A DNA stretch of 64,000 nucleotides from a bacterium OL-1. Lineage in GTDB: Bacteria > Actinomycetota > Coriobacteriia > Coriobacteriales > Atopobiaceae. A model generated the notes under the pieces. The model had not been told where the DNA came from, ran no database searches, and saw nothing but the letters and a program-made list of their open reading frames with translations. Positions 9,133-16,923 of the stretch are shown piece by piece (position 1 is the stretch's first letter; each line of letters opens with the position of its first letter). Location of the stretch: assembly GCA_000752675.2 (NCBI GenBank), contig LM994627.1, positions 492,429-556,428 of the forward strand, in the 5' to 3' direction. The position numbers and the translations under genes are program-made.

Positions 9133-10052
9133 CACGCGTCCTTCCCCGTGTCATCCGCCTGCGCAACTTCGTCCTCGCCTGCGCCCAAAACGTCACCAAA
9201 GCCAAGCTCTTCCAGGTCCTGCTCGCCCACGCCCTGCTCCTCCAGCTCGTAGAGCACCGACTCGTCCATCTCGTAGGGGCTCGCACCCTCCACGTGATCA
9301 AGCTCGATCTCGCCAAAGTTCCTCTCCTGGCGCATTCGAAGCTTGTCCCTATGGTAGAGGTCGAGCACGGCAAGGAAGTTTGCCACCACGACCTCGGGCT
9401 CACTTGAGCCGTCGAGAAGCTCGGAGAACGTGAGGTGCCCACGCGAGCGCGCCAGGCGATCGACCGAGGCGACCGTGAGCGCTATGGGCAGCCGTTTGGG
9501 CGCGATGTGCTCGGATTCGAGCAGGAAGGTATCACGGTGGGCGTCGATGTCGGCGCAAATGACGGCAAGGCTTCTCAGCGTTATGCCCTCGAGGTAGTCA
9601 GGCATGAGTCCCAGGAACTCCGGATCCGGTCCCACGGTGCGCGGGACCATGCGGCTCTCGGCCTCCATGCGGCTGCCAAGTGCGGCACCGGCGTTCCTGA
9701 ACTGCTTGTAGGTGATGAGTCGAGCGATAAGCACCTCGCGCGCCTCGTCGGGCGAGAGGCCCGCGAGGTCGTCCTCCTCGTCCAGATCCTCCTCCCCAGC
9801 GTGCTGGGTAAGCGTGACGCCGCCCTCGGGGACAAGCGCCGCAGCCTTCATGTCCAGAAGCGTGGAGGCAACCAGCACAAAGTCGCTCGCAACGTCCAAG
9901 TCCAGGTCGCTCATGCGCTCGACCTCGGCAAGGTATTGGTCTGCCACCTCGGCAACCGAGATGGAGCCAATGGCCACCTTCTGCCTACTTACGAGCTGCA
10001 GAAGGAGGTCGAAGGGACCCGTGTACGCATCTGTCTTCACACGCCATGACAT
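9132..10052 (-). CDS. scpA: segregation and condensation protein A (kleisin)
   Basis: ScpA is the kleisin that bridges Smc heads and recruits ScpB for chromosome condensation. The 306-residue product starts with the family N-terminus (YTGPFDLLLQLVSRQKVAIGSI), followed by a helical Smc-binding region with a long acidic linker around residues 88-100, and a C-terminal winged helix (FSELLDGSSEPEVVVANFLAVLDL). An acidic tail of about 50 residues follows the winged helix and is longer than in most ScpA proteins. It starts 6 bases after the site-2 protease stop and overlaps scpB. Confidence 0.93.
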   Translation of the reverse strand: MSWRVKTDAYTGPFDLLLQLVSRQKVAIGSISVAEVADQYLAEVERMSDLDLDVASDFVLVASTLLDMKAAALVPEGGVTLTQHAGEEDLDEEDDLAGLSPDEAREVLIARLITYKQFRNAGAALGSRMEAESRMVPRTVGPDPEFLGLMPDYLEGITLRSLAVICADIDAHRDTFLLESEHIAPKRLPIALTVASVDRLARSRGHLTFSELLDGSSEPEVVVANFLAVLDLYHRDKLRMRQERNFGEIELDHVEGASPYEMDESVLYELEEQGVGEQDLEELGFGDVLGAGEDEVAQADDTGKDA

Positions 10053-10058
10053 ATGCCG

Positions 10059-10766
10059 CTATGCCCCCATGAGAAGGTCGAAGAGCGAGCCAGCCGTAGA
10101 GTCAAGGACCCAACCCAATGGGTCAACGCCAAAAGCATACGGAATAAGGTAAAGGACCACGATGAGGATGGGCATGGCGTACTGCTGCACGCGGTAGTAG
10201 GCACGACGGGAGCGCTCGCTTCTAAAGAGAGGCGAGATGACCTTGGAGCCGTCAAGCGGGGGAAGCGGTATGAGGTTGAAGCACATGAGCATGAGATTCA
10301 CGTAGACGTAAGTCGAGAGGATTGTGAGCACCCAATACGCCACGTTGTACCAGGGGTCAACGGCAAGCGTCCCGGAGGTGAGCCCCGAGTTGAAGCCCCA
10401 AAACGCGAGACGCCACACGGCAGCGCCGGCGAGCGCCTGGAGCAGGTTGCAGACAGGCCCGGCAAGCGCGACCAGCGCCTCGTCCCGGTTTCTTGTCTTA
10501 GGGTCAAAGTTCATGGGGTTGTAGGGCACGGGCTTTGCGTAGGCAAAGATGGGTCCACCAAATGCCCCCATGATGAGCGGCAGGATGACGGAGCCAAAGG
10601 GGTCGATGTGTGCGGCAGGGTTAAGCGTGAGGCGTCCGGCGCGCTTGGCCGTAGGGTCGCCCAGCCTGTTGGCCATCCAACCGTGGGCCACCTCGTGCGG
10701 AATGGCAGAGAGCATGACAAGCCCAACCGAAATGAGGATCGTGATGATGCGCGAGGTCGAGAACAT
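10059..10766 (-). CDS. site-2 protease family (M50) membrane protease
   Basis: A 235-residue polytopic membrane protein with the zinc-binding HEVAHG motif near residue 24 and a later DPLGW-type segment, placing it in the single-domain M50B site-2 protease family (FpvI/SpoIVFB-like rhomboid-size members without PDZ). About five membrane spans are visible. It lies directly upstream of scpA, a position common in Gram-positive bacteria, where it is annotated only as a site-2 protease. Substrate is unknown. It is distinct from the RseP-like protease at 20.9-22.3 kb, which has a PDZ domain. Confidence 0.88.
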   Translation of the reverse strand: MFSTSRIITILISVGLVMLSAIPHEVAHGWMANRLGDPTAKRAGRLTLNPAAHIDPFGSVILPLIMGAFGGPIFAYAKPVPYNPMNFDPKTRNRDEALVALAGPVCNLLQALAGAAVWRLAFWGFNSGLTSGTLAVDPWYNVAYWVLTILSTYVYVNLMLMCFNLIPLPPLDGSKVISPLFRSERSRRAYYRVQQYAMPILIVVLYLIPYAFGVDPLGWVLDSTAGSLFDLLMGA

Positions 10767-10784
10767 GTCACGCCCCTTTCTGGC

Positions 10785-11084
10785 CTAGATGCGGTAGGCA
10801 GCCCTTGCGAGCAGCCAGTCTATGACAAAGAGTGCAACCGCGACAAGGGCAAAGTCTCCCCTAAAGGCCCCGCCCATGGGCGTACGGAAGACGAGTACCC
10901 CCTGGATGGGCTGGGGAATCGCTCCAGTCGCAAGCCCATTCACACCGAGAAGCGCTGTGTGGAGCGTACCCACGTCAAACGAGTCGACAACCACCAGCAC
11001 GCAGAGCGCCACGGCAAGCACACGCACGACAACTGCAACCGCGTTGAGGGCTGTGCGCACTCCCATGCGCAAGGGGCTAAGCAT
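10785..11084 (-). CDS. small two-span membrane protein, unknown
   Basis: A 99-residue hydrophobic protein with two predicted membrane segments (about residues 13-35 and 77-93) and a polar Gly/Pro/Thr-rich loop between them ([12 protein letters not shown] type). I do not recognise a family. The frame is credible because its ATG lies inside the last codons of the ABC-F gene (8-base overlap), giving translational coupling, and its stop precedes the site-2 protease by only 18 bases. The position suggests a membrane partner of the neighbouring protease, but that is a guess. Confidence 0.6.
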   Translation of the reverse strand: MLSPLRMGVRTALNAVAVVVRVLAVALCVLVVVDSFDVGTLHTALLGVNGLATGAIPQPIQGVLVFRTPMGGAFRGDFALVAVALFVIDWLLARAAYRI

Positions 11085-13080
11085 CCTGCTCGCCCGCCTC
11101 CATAGCCTCAGAGAGCTCGAGCCATTCCTGCTCGAGGGCAGGAATCTTCTTAGAGAGCGCGTTGTACTCGGTCATGCAGGCATTGAAGCGCTCCGTGTCG
11201 TTGTAGAGCTCCTCGTCCGCCATGAGCGTCACAAGCTCGTTGTAGCGATCGTGCGCGGGACCAAGGGCAGACTCCACCTCTTGCAGGCGCTTCTTGGTCT
11301 TGCGCAGCGCCTTGCTGCGGCGGTTACGCTCCTCGGCCTCGGCACGGCGCTGCTCCTTAGTCTTGACGTTGCGGCCCGAGGTCTGGTCGGGAGCCTCGCT
11401 CGCTACCGGTGCGGCCTTTGCCTGCGCCGCCTTGCTCGTGGGCACATCCTGCCCAGCGGCAGCAGCCTCGAGCTCGGCGCGCTTGAACTGGTAGTACTCG
11501 TAGTCGCCGTCGTAGAGCGTCACCTTGTGGTCGCGCACGTCGACCACCTTGTTGGCCACGGCACGAACCAGGTGCTCGTCGTGGCTGATGAGCACGATGG
11601 TCCCCGGGAAGTGGACGAGGGCCTGCTCGAGGACGTCGACAGAGTCGATATCCAGGTGGTTGGTGGGCTCGTCGAGGCAGAGCAGCGGGTCTGGAGCCAC
11701 GAGCATCTTGGCGAGGGCGAGACGTGCCTTCTCGCCACCGGAGAGCACGGAGATCCGCTTGTCCACGTCATCCCCGTGGAAGAGGAAGGCGCCCAGGAGC
11801 CGGCGCTCCTCGGAGGTGGTCCAGCCAGGGGCCACGGCGTCCATCTCCTGGAGGACGGTGTTTGCGGGGTCGAGCTGCTCCAGCTGGTGCTGGGCGTAGT
11901 AGGCGCAGGTCACGTTCTGGCCAAGCTCGACCGAGCCGGCGTCGGGCGAGAGGTGCCCGTTGATGAGCTTCATGAGCGTGGACTTGCCGGCGCCGTTGGG
12001 GCCCACGAGCGCCACGTGGTCGCCGCGGTAGAGCGTGAGGTCAACGTGGTCGTAGACGTGGTTCTCGCCAAAGGACTTGGCGATGTCCTCGAGCTTCACC
12101 ACCGTGTCGCCGGTGCGGGGCGGGTCGGGGAAGGAGAAGTGCACCTTCTTGGAGCCCTCGGGGAGAATGACAAGCTCGCTCTTGATCTGCTCGATGCGGC
12201 GCATGCGTTCCTGCGCCTGTGCGGCCTTAGTGGGCTTGTAGCGGAACTTATCGACAAAGACCTGCATGTGGGCGATTTCTCGCTCTTGGGCCGCGCGCTT
12301 GGCGCGCATCTGCTCGAGGTTGTCCTCGCGCTGGCGCAGGTAGTCGGAGTAGTTGCCCGTGTAGGTGGTGAGCCGTCGGTTCTCGACTGCCGCCACGTGG
12401 GAGACGCAGGCGTCCATGAAGGAGCGGTCGTGGGAGACGAGAAGCACTGCGCCGTCGTAGGCCGCGAGGAAGTGCTCGAGCCACTGGACGCTCTCGAGGT
12501 CGAGGTGGTTGGTGGGCTCGTCGAGGAGGAGCAGGTCGGGGTGGCGGAGCAGCAGCTTGGAGAGGGCGATGCGCATCTGCCAGCCGCCAGAGAAGTCAGC
12601 GGCAGGCTTTTCGAAGTCCTCGATGGGAAAGCCCAGGCCGCCGAGGATCTGGCGCGCACGGGCGTCGAGCTCGTAGCCGCCCAGGCGCTCGAAGCGGTCT
12701 TGGGCGTGGCCGTAGTCCTCGAGCAGGCGGTCGAGCTCGGGGCCGGGCTTTGTGGTCGAAATCTTTGCCTCGAGCTCGGCAACGCGGCGCTCCCAGCCCT
12801 TGACCTCGTGCGCCGAGTCAACTACCTCCTGGAGGGCGGTCTTCTCGCCGTCGATCTTGGTCTCCTGCTCGAGGTAGCCGACGGTGGTCTCCTTTGCAAA
12901 GGAGACGGTGCCCTCGTCAGGTGACTCCTGCCCCATGATGATCTTCAGGAGCGTTGTCTTGCCGGCCCCGTTGGGGCCGACGAGCGCCCAGCGCTCACCG
13001 GCGTTGAGCTGCAGCGTGGCCTGCGTGTAGAGGACCCTTCCGCCAAAGGACTTGGTAATCTTATCTGCGAGTGCTATCAC
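11077..13080 (-). CDS. ABC-F family ATPase
   Basis: A soluble tandem-ATPase protein of the ABC-F family, which act on ribosomes. The 667-residue product has two ABC domains, each with a P-loop (GPNGAGKTT and GPNGAGKST), signature motifs (LSGGEKAR in the second; a FSGGWQMR-type motif in the first) and LDEPTNHLD Walker B segments. It also has the interdomain P-site linker rich in Arg/Gln and a C-terminal charged coiled coil like YdiF/Uup. No transmembrane region is present. The GTG at 13080 is chosen because GAGGGG lies five bases upstream; the longer frame reaches into repeats. Housekeeping translation factor or antibiotic protection cannot be separated by sequence alone. Confidence 0.93.
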   Translation of the reverse strand: MIALADKITKSFGGRVLYTQATLQLNAGERWALVGPNGAGKTTLLKIIMGQESPDEGTVSFAKETTVGYLEQETKIDGEKTALQEVVDSAHEVKGWERRVAELEAKISTTKPGPELDRLLEDYGHAQDRFERLGGYELDARARQILGGLGFPIEDFEKPAADFSGGWQMRIALSKLLLRHPDLLLLDEPTNHLDLESVQWLEHFLAAYDGAVLLVSHDRSFMDACVSHVAAVENRRLTTYTGNYSDYLRQREDNLEQMRAKRAAQEREIAHMQVFVDKFRYKPTKAAQAQERMRRIEQIKSELVILPEGSKKVHFSFPDPPRTGDTVVKLEDIAKSFGENHVYDHVDLTLYRGDHVALVGPNGAGKSTLMKLINGHLSPDAGSVELGQNVTCAYYAQHQLEQLDPANTVLQEMDAVAPGWTTSEERRLLGAFLFHGDDVDKRISVLSGGEKARLALAKMLVAPDPLLCLDEPTNHLDIDSVDVLEQALVHFPGTIVLISHDEHLVRAVANKVVDVRDHKVTLYDGDYEYYQFKRAELEAAAAGQDVPTSKAAQAKAAPVASEAPDQTSGRNVKTKEQRRAEAEERNRRSKALRKTKKRLQEVESALGPAHDRYNELVTLMADEELYNDTERFNACMTEYNALSKKIPALEQEWLELSEAMEAGEQDA

Positions 13081-13116
13081 GTGAACCCCTCGGGATGCCA
13101 AATTTGCCAAGGGGTG

Positions 13117-13122
13117 AGTATA
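13117..13122 (-). promoter_or_regulatory. -10 element of the ABC-F gene
   Basis: TATACT on the minus strand, about 37 bases upstream of the GTG start. No good -35 hexamer lies 16-18 bases upstream (ACCTCT is at the spot), so transcription may need an activator. The tandem repeats just upstream are candidate sites for it. Confidence 0.45.
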
Positions 13123-13154
13123 CGGTACGCTCGTGCAGAAGAGGTGTGCCTGCA

Positions 13155-13194
13155 GGATCCCATTACCGGGCAACGGGATCCCGTTACCGGGCAA
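13155..13194. repeat. two tandem 19-bp repeats, 21-bp period
   Basis: GGATCCCRTTACCGGGCAA occurs at 13155-13173 and 13176-13194 with one mismatch, offset by 21 bases, i.e. two helical turns. The junction forms a perfect 14-bp palindrome AACGGGATCCCGTT at 13172-13185. It lies between the VOC gene stop and the ABC-F promoter, about 35-75 bases upstream of the likely transcription start. The layout fits a regulator binding site. Confidence 0.7.
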
Positions 13195-13206
13195 ATCAAT
13201 CCCGCG

Positions 13207-13581
13207 CTAGTCGTCTACCGTGATGTGAATGGAGAAGCCCGCAATCTCGTCCTTGAAGTAGATGAGGTGGGTGGAGCCGTCCGGGAACTTGGCGCGGGAG
13301 TCCTCGTTGAACTCGAAGCCGCGGTCCTCGAACCACTTCTGCGCGGCGTCGATGTCATCAACGTGGAAGCCGATGTGGCCCTTCTCGCCGCGACCGGCAC
13401 CCTTCATGATCTCGATGTAGGTGTCAACAAAGTAGGAAGGCGCAAGCTCCGTTGTGCCAAGGCCCAGCAGGGTCGCAAGCTGTCTGGTGATCTTCTCGGC
13501 GTTCTCTGGCGTGCCGCCGTTGATGCCCACGTGCGCAAGCCGCAGGCCAAGCGCCTTCTTGGGATCTTCCTCAGTGTTCAT
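13207..13581 (-). CDS. VOC (glyoxalase-like) family protein
   Basis: A 124-residue protein with a vicinal-oxygen-chelate fold pattern: LRLAHVGINGG at the N-terminus, then GHIGFHVDDIDAAQKWFEDRGFEF and HLIYFKDEIAGFSIHI at the end. The C-terminal part resembles the VOC module attached to some 2-keto-3-deoxy-phosphogluconate aldolases of Gram-positive bacteria. The exact substrate is unknown. ATG at 13581 has GGGAGGG seven bases upstream; the frame is open further but without support. It stands alone between tRNA-Val and the ABC-F gene. Confidence 0.8.
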   Translation of the reverse strand: MNTEEDPKKALGLRLAHVGINGGTPENAEKITRQLATLLGLGTTELAPSYFVDTYIEIMKGAGRGEKGHIGFHVDDIDAAQKWFEDRGFEFNEDSRAKFPDGSTHLIYFKDEIAGFSIHITVDD

Positions 13582-13730
13582 AGAACAGCCCTCCCTTTGC
13601 GTGTGAGTAATGCCGCATGCCGCTTCTTGCTGAGCGCCATGTGCCTCAAGTATATGGGACATTCTAGGCGTCACGCGAACAGGGACATGCTGCAGCACAT
13701 CAACACCTAGCAGAGGAAAATAGGCGGAAA

Positions 13731-13757
13731 TAAAAACGGCACCCAACAGGATGCCGT
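13731..13757 (-). terminator. terminator of tRNA-Val
   Basis: Stem ACGGCATCC / GGGTGCCGT with loop TGTT, followed on the minus strand by TTTTATTT. Nine base pairs with one G-U pair, 14 bases after the tRNA. Confidence 0.85.
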
Positions 13758-13770
13758 CGCTCAGATTCTA

Positions 13771-13845
13771 TGGTGGGCGATGCTGGATTCGAACCAGCGA
13801 CCCCATCCGTGTGAAGGATGTGCTCTACCCCTGAGCCAATCGCCC
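13771..13845 (-). tRNA. tRNA-Val (anticodon CAC)
   Basis: The minus strand folds into a complete cloverleaf: acceptor GGGCGAT/ATCGCCC, D-arm GCTC/GAGC, anticodon stem CATCC/GGATG with loop TTCACAC (anticodon CAC), T-arm GCTGG/CCAGC with TTCGAAT loop. CCA is encoded at 13771-13773. It decodes GUG. It has its own promoter and terminator, so it is a monocistronic unit. Confidence 0.95.
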
Positions 13846-13857
13846 GTGCGAGTTGCT

Positions 13858-13885
13858 ATATTACCAAAACAATCCGGTTTGGCAA
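13858..13885 (-). promoter_or_regulatory. promoter of tRNA-Val
   Basis: Minus-strand TTGCCA (13880-13885), 16-base spacer, TAATAT (13858-13863), 12 bases upstream of the tRNA 5' end. Confidence 0.7.
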
Positions 13886-13895
13886 CCGAGAAATT

Positions 13896-15875
13896 CTACC
13901 TTCCTGTAATTGCCGCGCGAAGCATGAGCACGTAGGCGTCCGCGCCCGCGGGGCGAAGGTGGGTGCCGTCATCCCAGAAGTACTCGTCGTGCCCAGCGCT
14001 TGTCTCGTACCAGTCGATGACCTCGCAGTTGTCATGCTCTGCCGCCACTTGCTTGAACAGGGCGTTGTTGATGTCCTGCAGTGCCAAGGGAACGCGGGCG
14101 GTTACAAGGTAGACGCGCTTGCCCGGGTCTACCGCCTCAATCAGCGCCTTCACCTGGTCCTCGGTTGCAACGCCATTGTCGCCCAGCGACCACACCACGA
14201 TATCGCCATCATGCCCTGCGGCCACGTCCTGGGCATAGACGTCCGGACCGTCGTAGATCTGCCGCCCAACCACGGCGTCGATATAGCCGTTGGGGAAGAT
14301 CGTGTCGAACTGGTTAACAGCGCCGGCGGGCACGGAGTCTCCAATGAGAATGACCTTGGCGTCAGTGGCGCCCGTCTCTGCGTCGACGTCGTAGCTCACA
14401 TTATTGATGGACGAGAAGGCGCCGTCGAAGGCAGTCCCGGCAAAATATGTGCCAGAGTCATCGTAGCTGTCGAGACTCTCGGCCTGTTCCGTGAGGGCAG
14501 ACTCCTGGCCGGCGGCCATAGCCTGCGGGGTGTTTGCCGTCTCGGCATTTAGCGGCACCAGCATGAGCACAAGCACCGACACAACGCCAATGCCCTCCAT
14601 CACAAGCCGAGGGAGCGGCTGAGCGAGAAGCCCACGGGTGAGCCTTGAGTGTGAGACACCCCGCTGGGAGCGCGCATCGCGGCCGCCAACAAACGTGGGA
14701 ATGGGCGAGAGCGGGCGTGCAGGCGCCTTCTCCAGGAACCGATAAGAGAGCTCGGAGAGCACGCCGATGAGGGCAAACTCCAGCACCCACCCCCACCAGG
14801 GCAGAGGCGTGGTATTGCTCGCGGGGTTCAAGATAATGAACAGCGGGTAGTGCCAGAGGTAGAGCGCATAGCCGCGCTTGCCAGCCGAGGCCAGCACAGG
14901 GACGCCAAGAACTCGTCCCGCAATTGTGTGGTTAGGCCGAGAGATGCAGCCAACGAGAAACGCCGTGAGGATGGCCGCTATGAGAATGCCGCCCCGGTAC
15001 ACAAAGTGGCTGTACCCGTTGAAGACAAACATCATGACAAGTATGCCGAGAAGGGAAACAAGCGCAATGACGTCGTACGCGAGTGCGGGAACGCCGTGCT
15101 CGCGCAGGGCGGGAATGAGTCGCTCGAGGCGAAGGCCCCTTCCACTAGTAGCTATGGCGAGCAGCGCCCCAACAAGAAGCTCCGCCGCGCGGGTGTCAGG
15201 CCCGTAGTAAATGCGAGCGGTATCTGCCGCAGGGTCAAAGCCCACCCACATAGCTATCGAGGAAGCGAGAATCAGCACACAGACCGCCAAGCACGCGTTG
15301 CGGCGGCTGGGCAGGAAACGCAGGAGCAGAAGCACCACAAGCGGCCAGACAATGTAGAACTGCATCACGACGCCCAGATACCAGAAGTGCGTGAGCGGCG
15401 AGGGTGCACCTGCTGCGGCAAAATACGACACCTTGCGCACAATGTAGAAGATGTTCTCAAAGAAGAGAAGGGCAGGCAGTGCATCGCTCTGAACCTTGGG
15501 GAGAAGGTAGGGCGCGCGAATTGCTGAGAGTATCACGGTCACACCCACAACGGCTAGCATCGTGGGCCACAAACGCACCGCTCGCTTAAGGATGAGCTTG
15601 CCGTACTCGATGGAGCCCGTACGCGCAACTTCTCGCTGGACGGAAAGGGTGAAGAGGTAGCCTGTGATCACAAAGAAGACCGTGACACCAAAGAAGCCGC
15701 CCGGAATCCAATTGGGATTGGCATGATAGAGCACGATGCCAAGAATGGCAATCACGCGTAGGCCATCAAGGCCGGCAACGCGCCGGGACCCAGCGCGAGG
15801 CGCGGATGGTTGCGAGCCTCTCTCGGTTACGGGCCTCGCCGAGCTGCCGCGCCTGCCTGTTGCCACACTCTCCAC
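13896..15875 (-). CDS. acyltransferase-3 / SGNH fusion, O-acetyltransferase type
   Basis: A 659-residue membrane protein of the OafA/OatA kind, which O-acetylate cell-surface polymers (peptidoglycan, teichoic acid or polysaccharide). Residues about 33-390 form the acyltransferase-3 domain of roughly ten spans, with LDGLRVIAILGIVLYH (catalytic His near 51) and the GFFGVTVFFVITGYLF motif. One more span near 440 leads to an extracellular SGNH domain with VILIGDSVPAG (block I Ser near 514), SLGDNG and DDGTHLRPAG (Asp/His near 636-639). The GTG start has GGGAG nine bases upstream. The acceptor polymer cannot be told from the sequence. No neighbouring envelope genes, so it appears monocistronic. 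Confidence 0.9.
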   Translation of the reverse strand: MESVATGRRGSSARPVTERGSQPSAPRAGSRRVAGLDGLRVIAILGIVLYHANPNWIPGGFFGVTVFFVITGYLFTLSVQREVARTGSIEYGKLILKRAVRLWPTMLAVVGVTVILSAIRAPYLLPKVQSDALPALLFFENIFYIVRKVSYFAAAGAPSPLTHFWYLGVVMQFYIVWPLVVLLLLRFLPSRRNACLAVCVLILASSIAMWVGFDPAADTARIYYGPDTRAAELLVGALLAIATSGRGLRLERLIPALREHGVPALAYDVIALVSLLGILVMMFVFNGYSHFVYRGGILIAAILTAFLVGCISRPNHTIAGRVLGVPVLASAGKRGYALYLWHYPLFIILNPASNTTPLPWWGWVLEFALIGVLSELSYRFLEKAPARPLSPIPTFVGGRDARSQRGVSHSRLTRGLLAQPLPRLVMEGIGVVSVLVLMLVPLNAETANTPQAMAAGQESALTEQAESLDSYDDSGTYFAGTAFDGAFSSINNVSYDVDAETGATDAKVILIGDSVPAGAVNQFDTIFPNGYIDAVVGRQIYDGPDVYAQDVAAGHDGDIVVWSLGDNGVATEDQVKALIEAVDPGKRVYLVTARVPLALQDINNALFKQVAAEHDNCEVIDWYETSAGHDEYFWDDGTHLRPAGADAYVLMLRAAITGR

Positions 15876-16021
15876 GCTTGCCTACTCCCACACGGATGCC
15901 GCTATCGAATCAAAAACCAACGGCAACATTCTATGGCAAAGCGCACGGGACCCTAGGGTACTTTTAAGGTAAGGGATCCTCTGCAGGGAGAATCGCCCAA
16001 GCGCGAGCGACCTATGCTCGA

Positions 16022-16396
16022 CTAGACCTTCTCAACGCTCTTCTTCACGGCAGCCGTGGAAATGGTGACGAGAAGTGCGAGGGCAAACGCGACGACGCCA
16101 ACTACGATGGGAGCCACCTGACCGTTGGCAAACGCAACGTCACCTGCGCACAGCGCGCCAGTGGCAACAGTGGCACCAGCAGAGGGCCCCATGAGCTTTG
16201 GCGCGTTAGAAGGCACATTGGCGACCCTGGCCCCTCTTGCGCCCACGAGCAGAGCAACTACCGAGGCAGCCACAACAAAGAGGTCGGTAATGTCGACGCC
16301 GAGAACCGCAAACACGATTCCCGCAACCACGCAGACACACCCTGCAATGAGCGCAACAATGCCAGAGAGCTTGAGCCTCTTTGCTTCCGGAGACAT
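16022..16396 (-). CDS. four-span membrane protein, unknown
   Basis: A 124-residue hydrophobic protein with four predicted spans (about 12-33, 37-55, 73-92 and 96-117) and a short basic N-terminus (SPEAKRLKL). I do not recognise a family with confidence; it resembles the many small uncharacterised membrane proteins of Coriobacteriia. The ATG at 16396 has AGGGG six bases upstream; a TTG two codons earlier would be too close to it. It lies alone between tRNA-Met/Ile2 and the acyltransferase gene. Confidence 0.65.
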   Translation of the reverse strand: MSPEAKRLKLSGIVALIAGCVCVVAGIVFAVLGVDITDLFVVAASVVALLVGARGARVANVPSNAPKLMGPSAGATVATGALCAGDVAFANGQVAPIVVGVVAFALALLVTISTAAVKKSVEKV

Positions 16397-16502
16397 GGAC
16401 AACCCCTAATCGACGATGCTGACCGCGCAAGTAGCGCGGCAACCAAACGGAAATTGTATACCCAATACGCAGCAAAGGGTTTCTCGCAACGAGGTCTGAC
16501 GT

Positions 16503-16540
16503 AAAGAAACGCTCCCCCACCGGCTGAGGATGGAGGAGCT
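16503..16540 (-). terminator. terminator downstream of tRNA-CAT
   Basis: Stem GCTCCTCCA / TGGGGGAGC (one G-U pair) with an 11-base loop, followed by GTTTCTTT on the minus strand, 10 bases after the tRNA. Confidence 0.7.
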
Positions 16541-16549
16541 TGCAAGGCA

Positions 16550-16625
16550 TGGTGGGCCCAGTAGGATTCGAACCTACAACCCAGGGATTATGAGTCCCCT
16601 GCGCTAACCGTTGCGCCATGAGCCC
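16550..16625 (-). tRNA. tRNA with CAT anticodon (elongator Met or Ile2)
   Basis: Complete cloverleaf on the minus strand: acceptor GGGCTCA/TGGGCCC, anticodon loop CTCATAA (anticodon CAT), T-loop TTCGAAT, encoded CCA at 16550-16552. The acceptor begins with a regular G-C pair, so this is not an initiator tRNA. Elongator Met and lysidine-modified Ile2 tRNAs share this loop and are not separable by eye. Confidence 0.9.
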
Positions 16626-16629
16626 GTAA

Positions 16630-16657
16630 GAAAAAGGCGACGGCAAACGCCGCCGCC
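16630..16657 (-). terminator. terminator between tRNA-Ala and tRNA-CAT
   Basis: Stem GGCGGCGGC / GCCGTCGCC with GTTT loop and a TTTTT tract, placed only 10 bases after tRNA-Ala and 4 bases before the next tRNA. It should stop most transcripts entering the second tRNA. Confidence 0.85.
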
Positions 16658-16666
16658 CTGAATGTA

Positions 16667-16742
16667 TGGTGGAGAATAGGGGGTTCGAACCCCTGACCTC
16701 GTGACTGCCAGTCACGCGCTCTCCCAACTGAGCTAATTCCCC
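16667..16742 (-). tRNA. tRNA-Ala (anticodon GGC)
   Basis: Complete cloverleaf: acceptor GGGGAAT/ATTCTCC with the G3-U70 wobble pair that marks alanine tRNAs, D-arm GCTC/GAGC, anticodon loop CTGGCAG (anticodon GGC), T-arm AGGGG with TTCGAAC loop, encoded CCA at 16667-16669. Decodes GCC and GCU. Confidence 0.95.
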
Positions 16743-16761
16743 GTGGGTTGGTGCGGGAATT

Positions 16762-16789
16762 ACTATACCAGACGAGAATTCTTGGTCAA
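16762..16789 (-). promoter_or_regulatory. promoter of tRNA-Ala
   Basis: Minus-strand TTGACC (16784-16789), 16-base spacer, TATAGT (16762-16767), about 20 bases before the tRNA. An A/T tract (AACTTTTTAAAAAAAGTT, 16790-16808) sits immediately upstream like an UP element, fitting strong stable-RNA transcription. Confidence 0.8.
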
Positions 16790-16923
16790 CAACTTTTTTT
16801 AAAAAGTTGGAACTGATTCCGGACGGACAGGCGGCCACTCCTAGCAACGTGTCCCTGATCCCCTCGCAAAGAATTGCTCCTATTCATAGAACGCGCCGCG
16901 GTTTGGCGTTACCCCCCAGATGC

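Noticed and set aside
13771-13845. Reading the 13.8 kb tRNA as tRNA-Glu (TTC)
   Set aside because: TTC occurs in the loop, but aligning the five-base anticodon stem puts CAC at positions 34-36 after the conserved T33, so it is tRNA-Val.
13771-15875. Acyltransferase gene next to tRNA-Val as a tRNA-integrated island
   Set aside because: No repeat of the tRNA 3' end, no integrase beside it and no obvious composition change; the promoter and terminator of the tRNA are intact.
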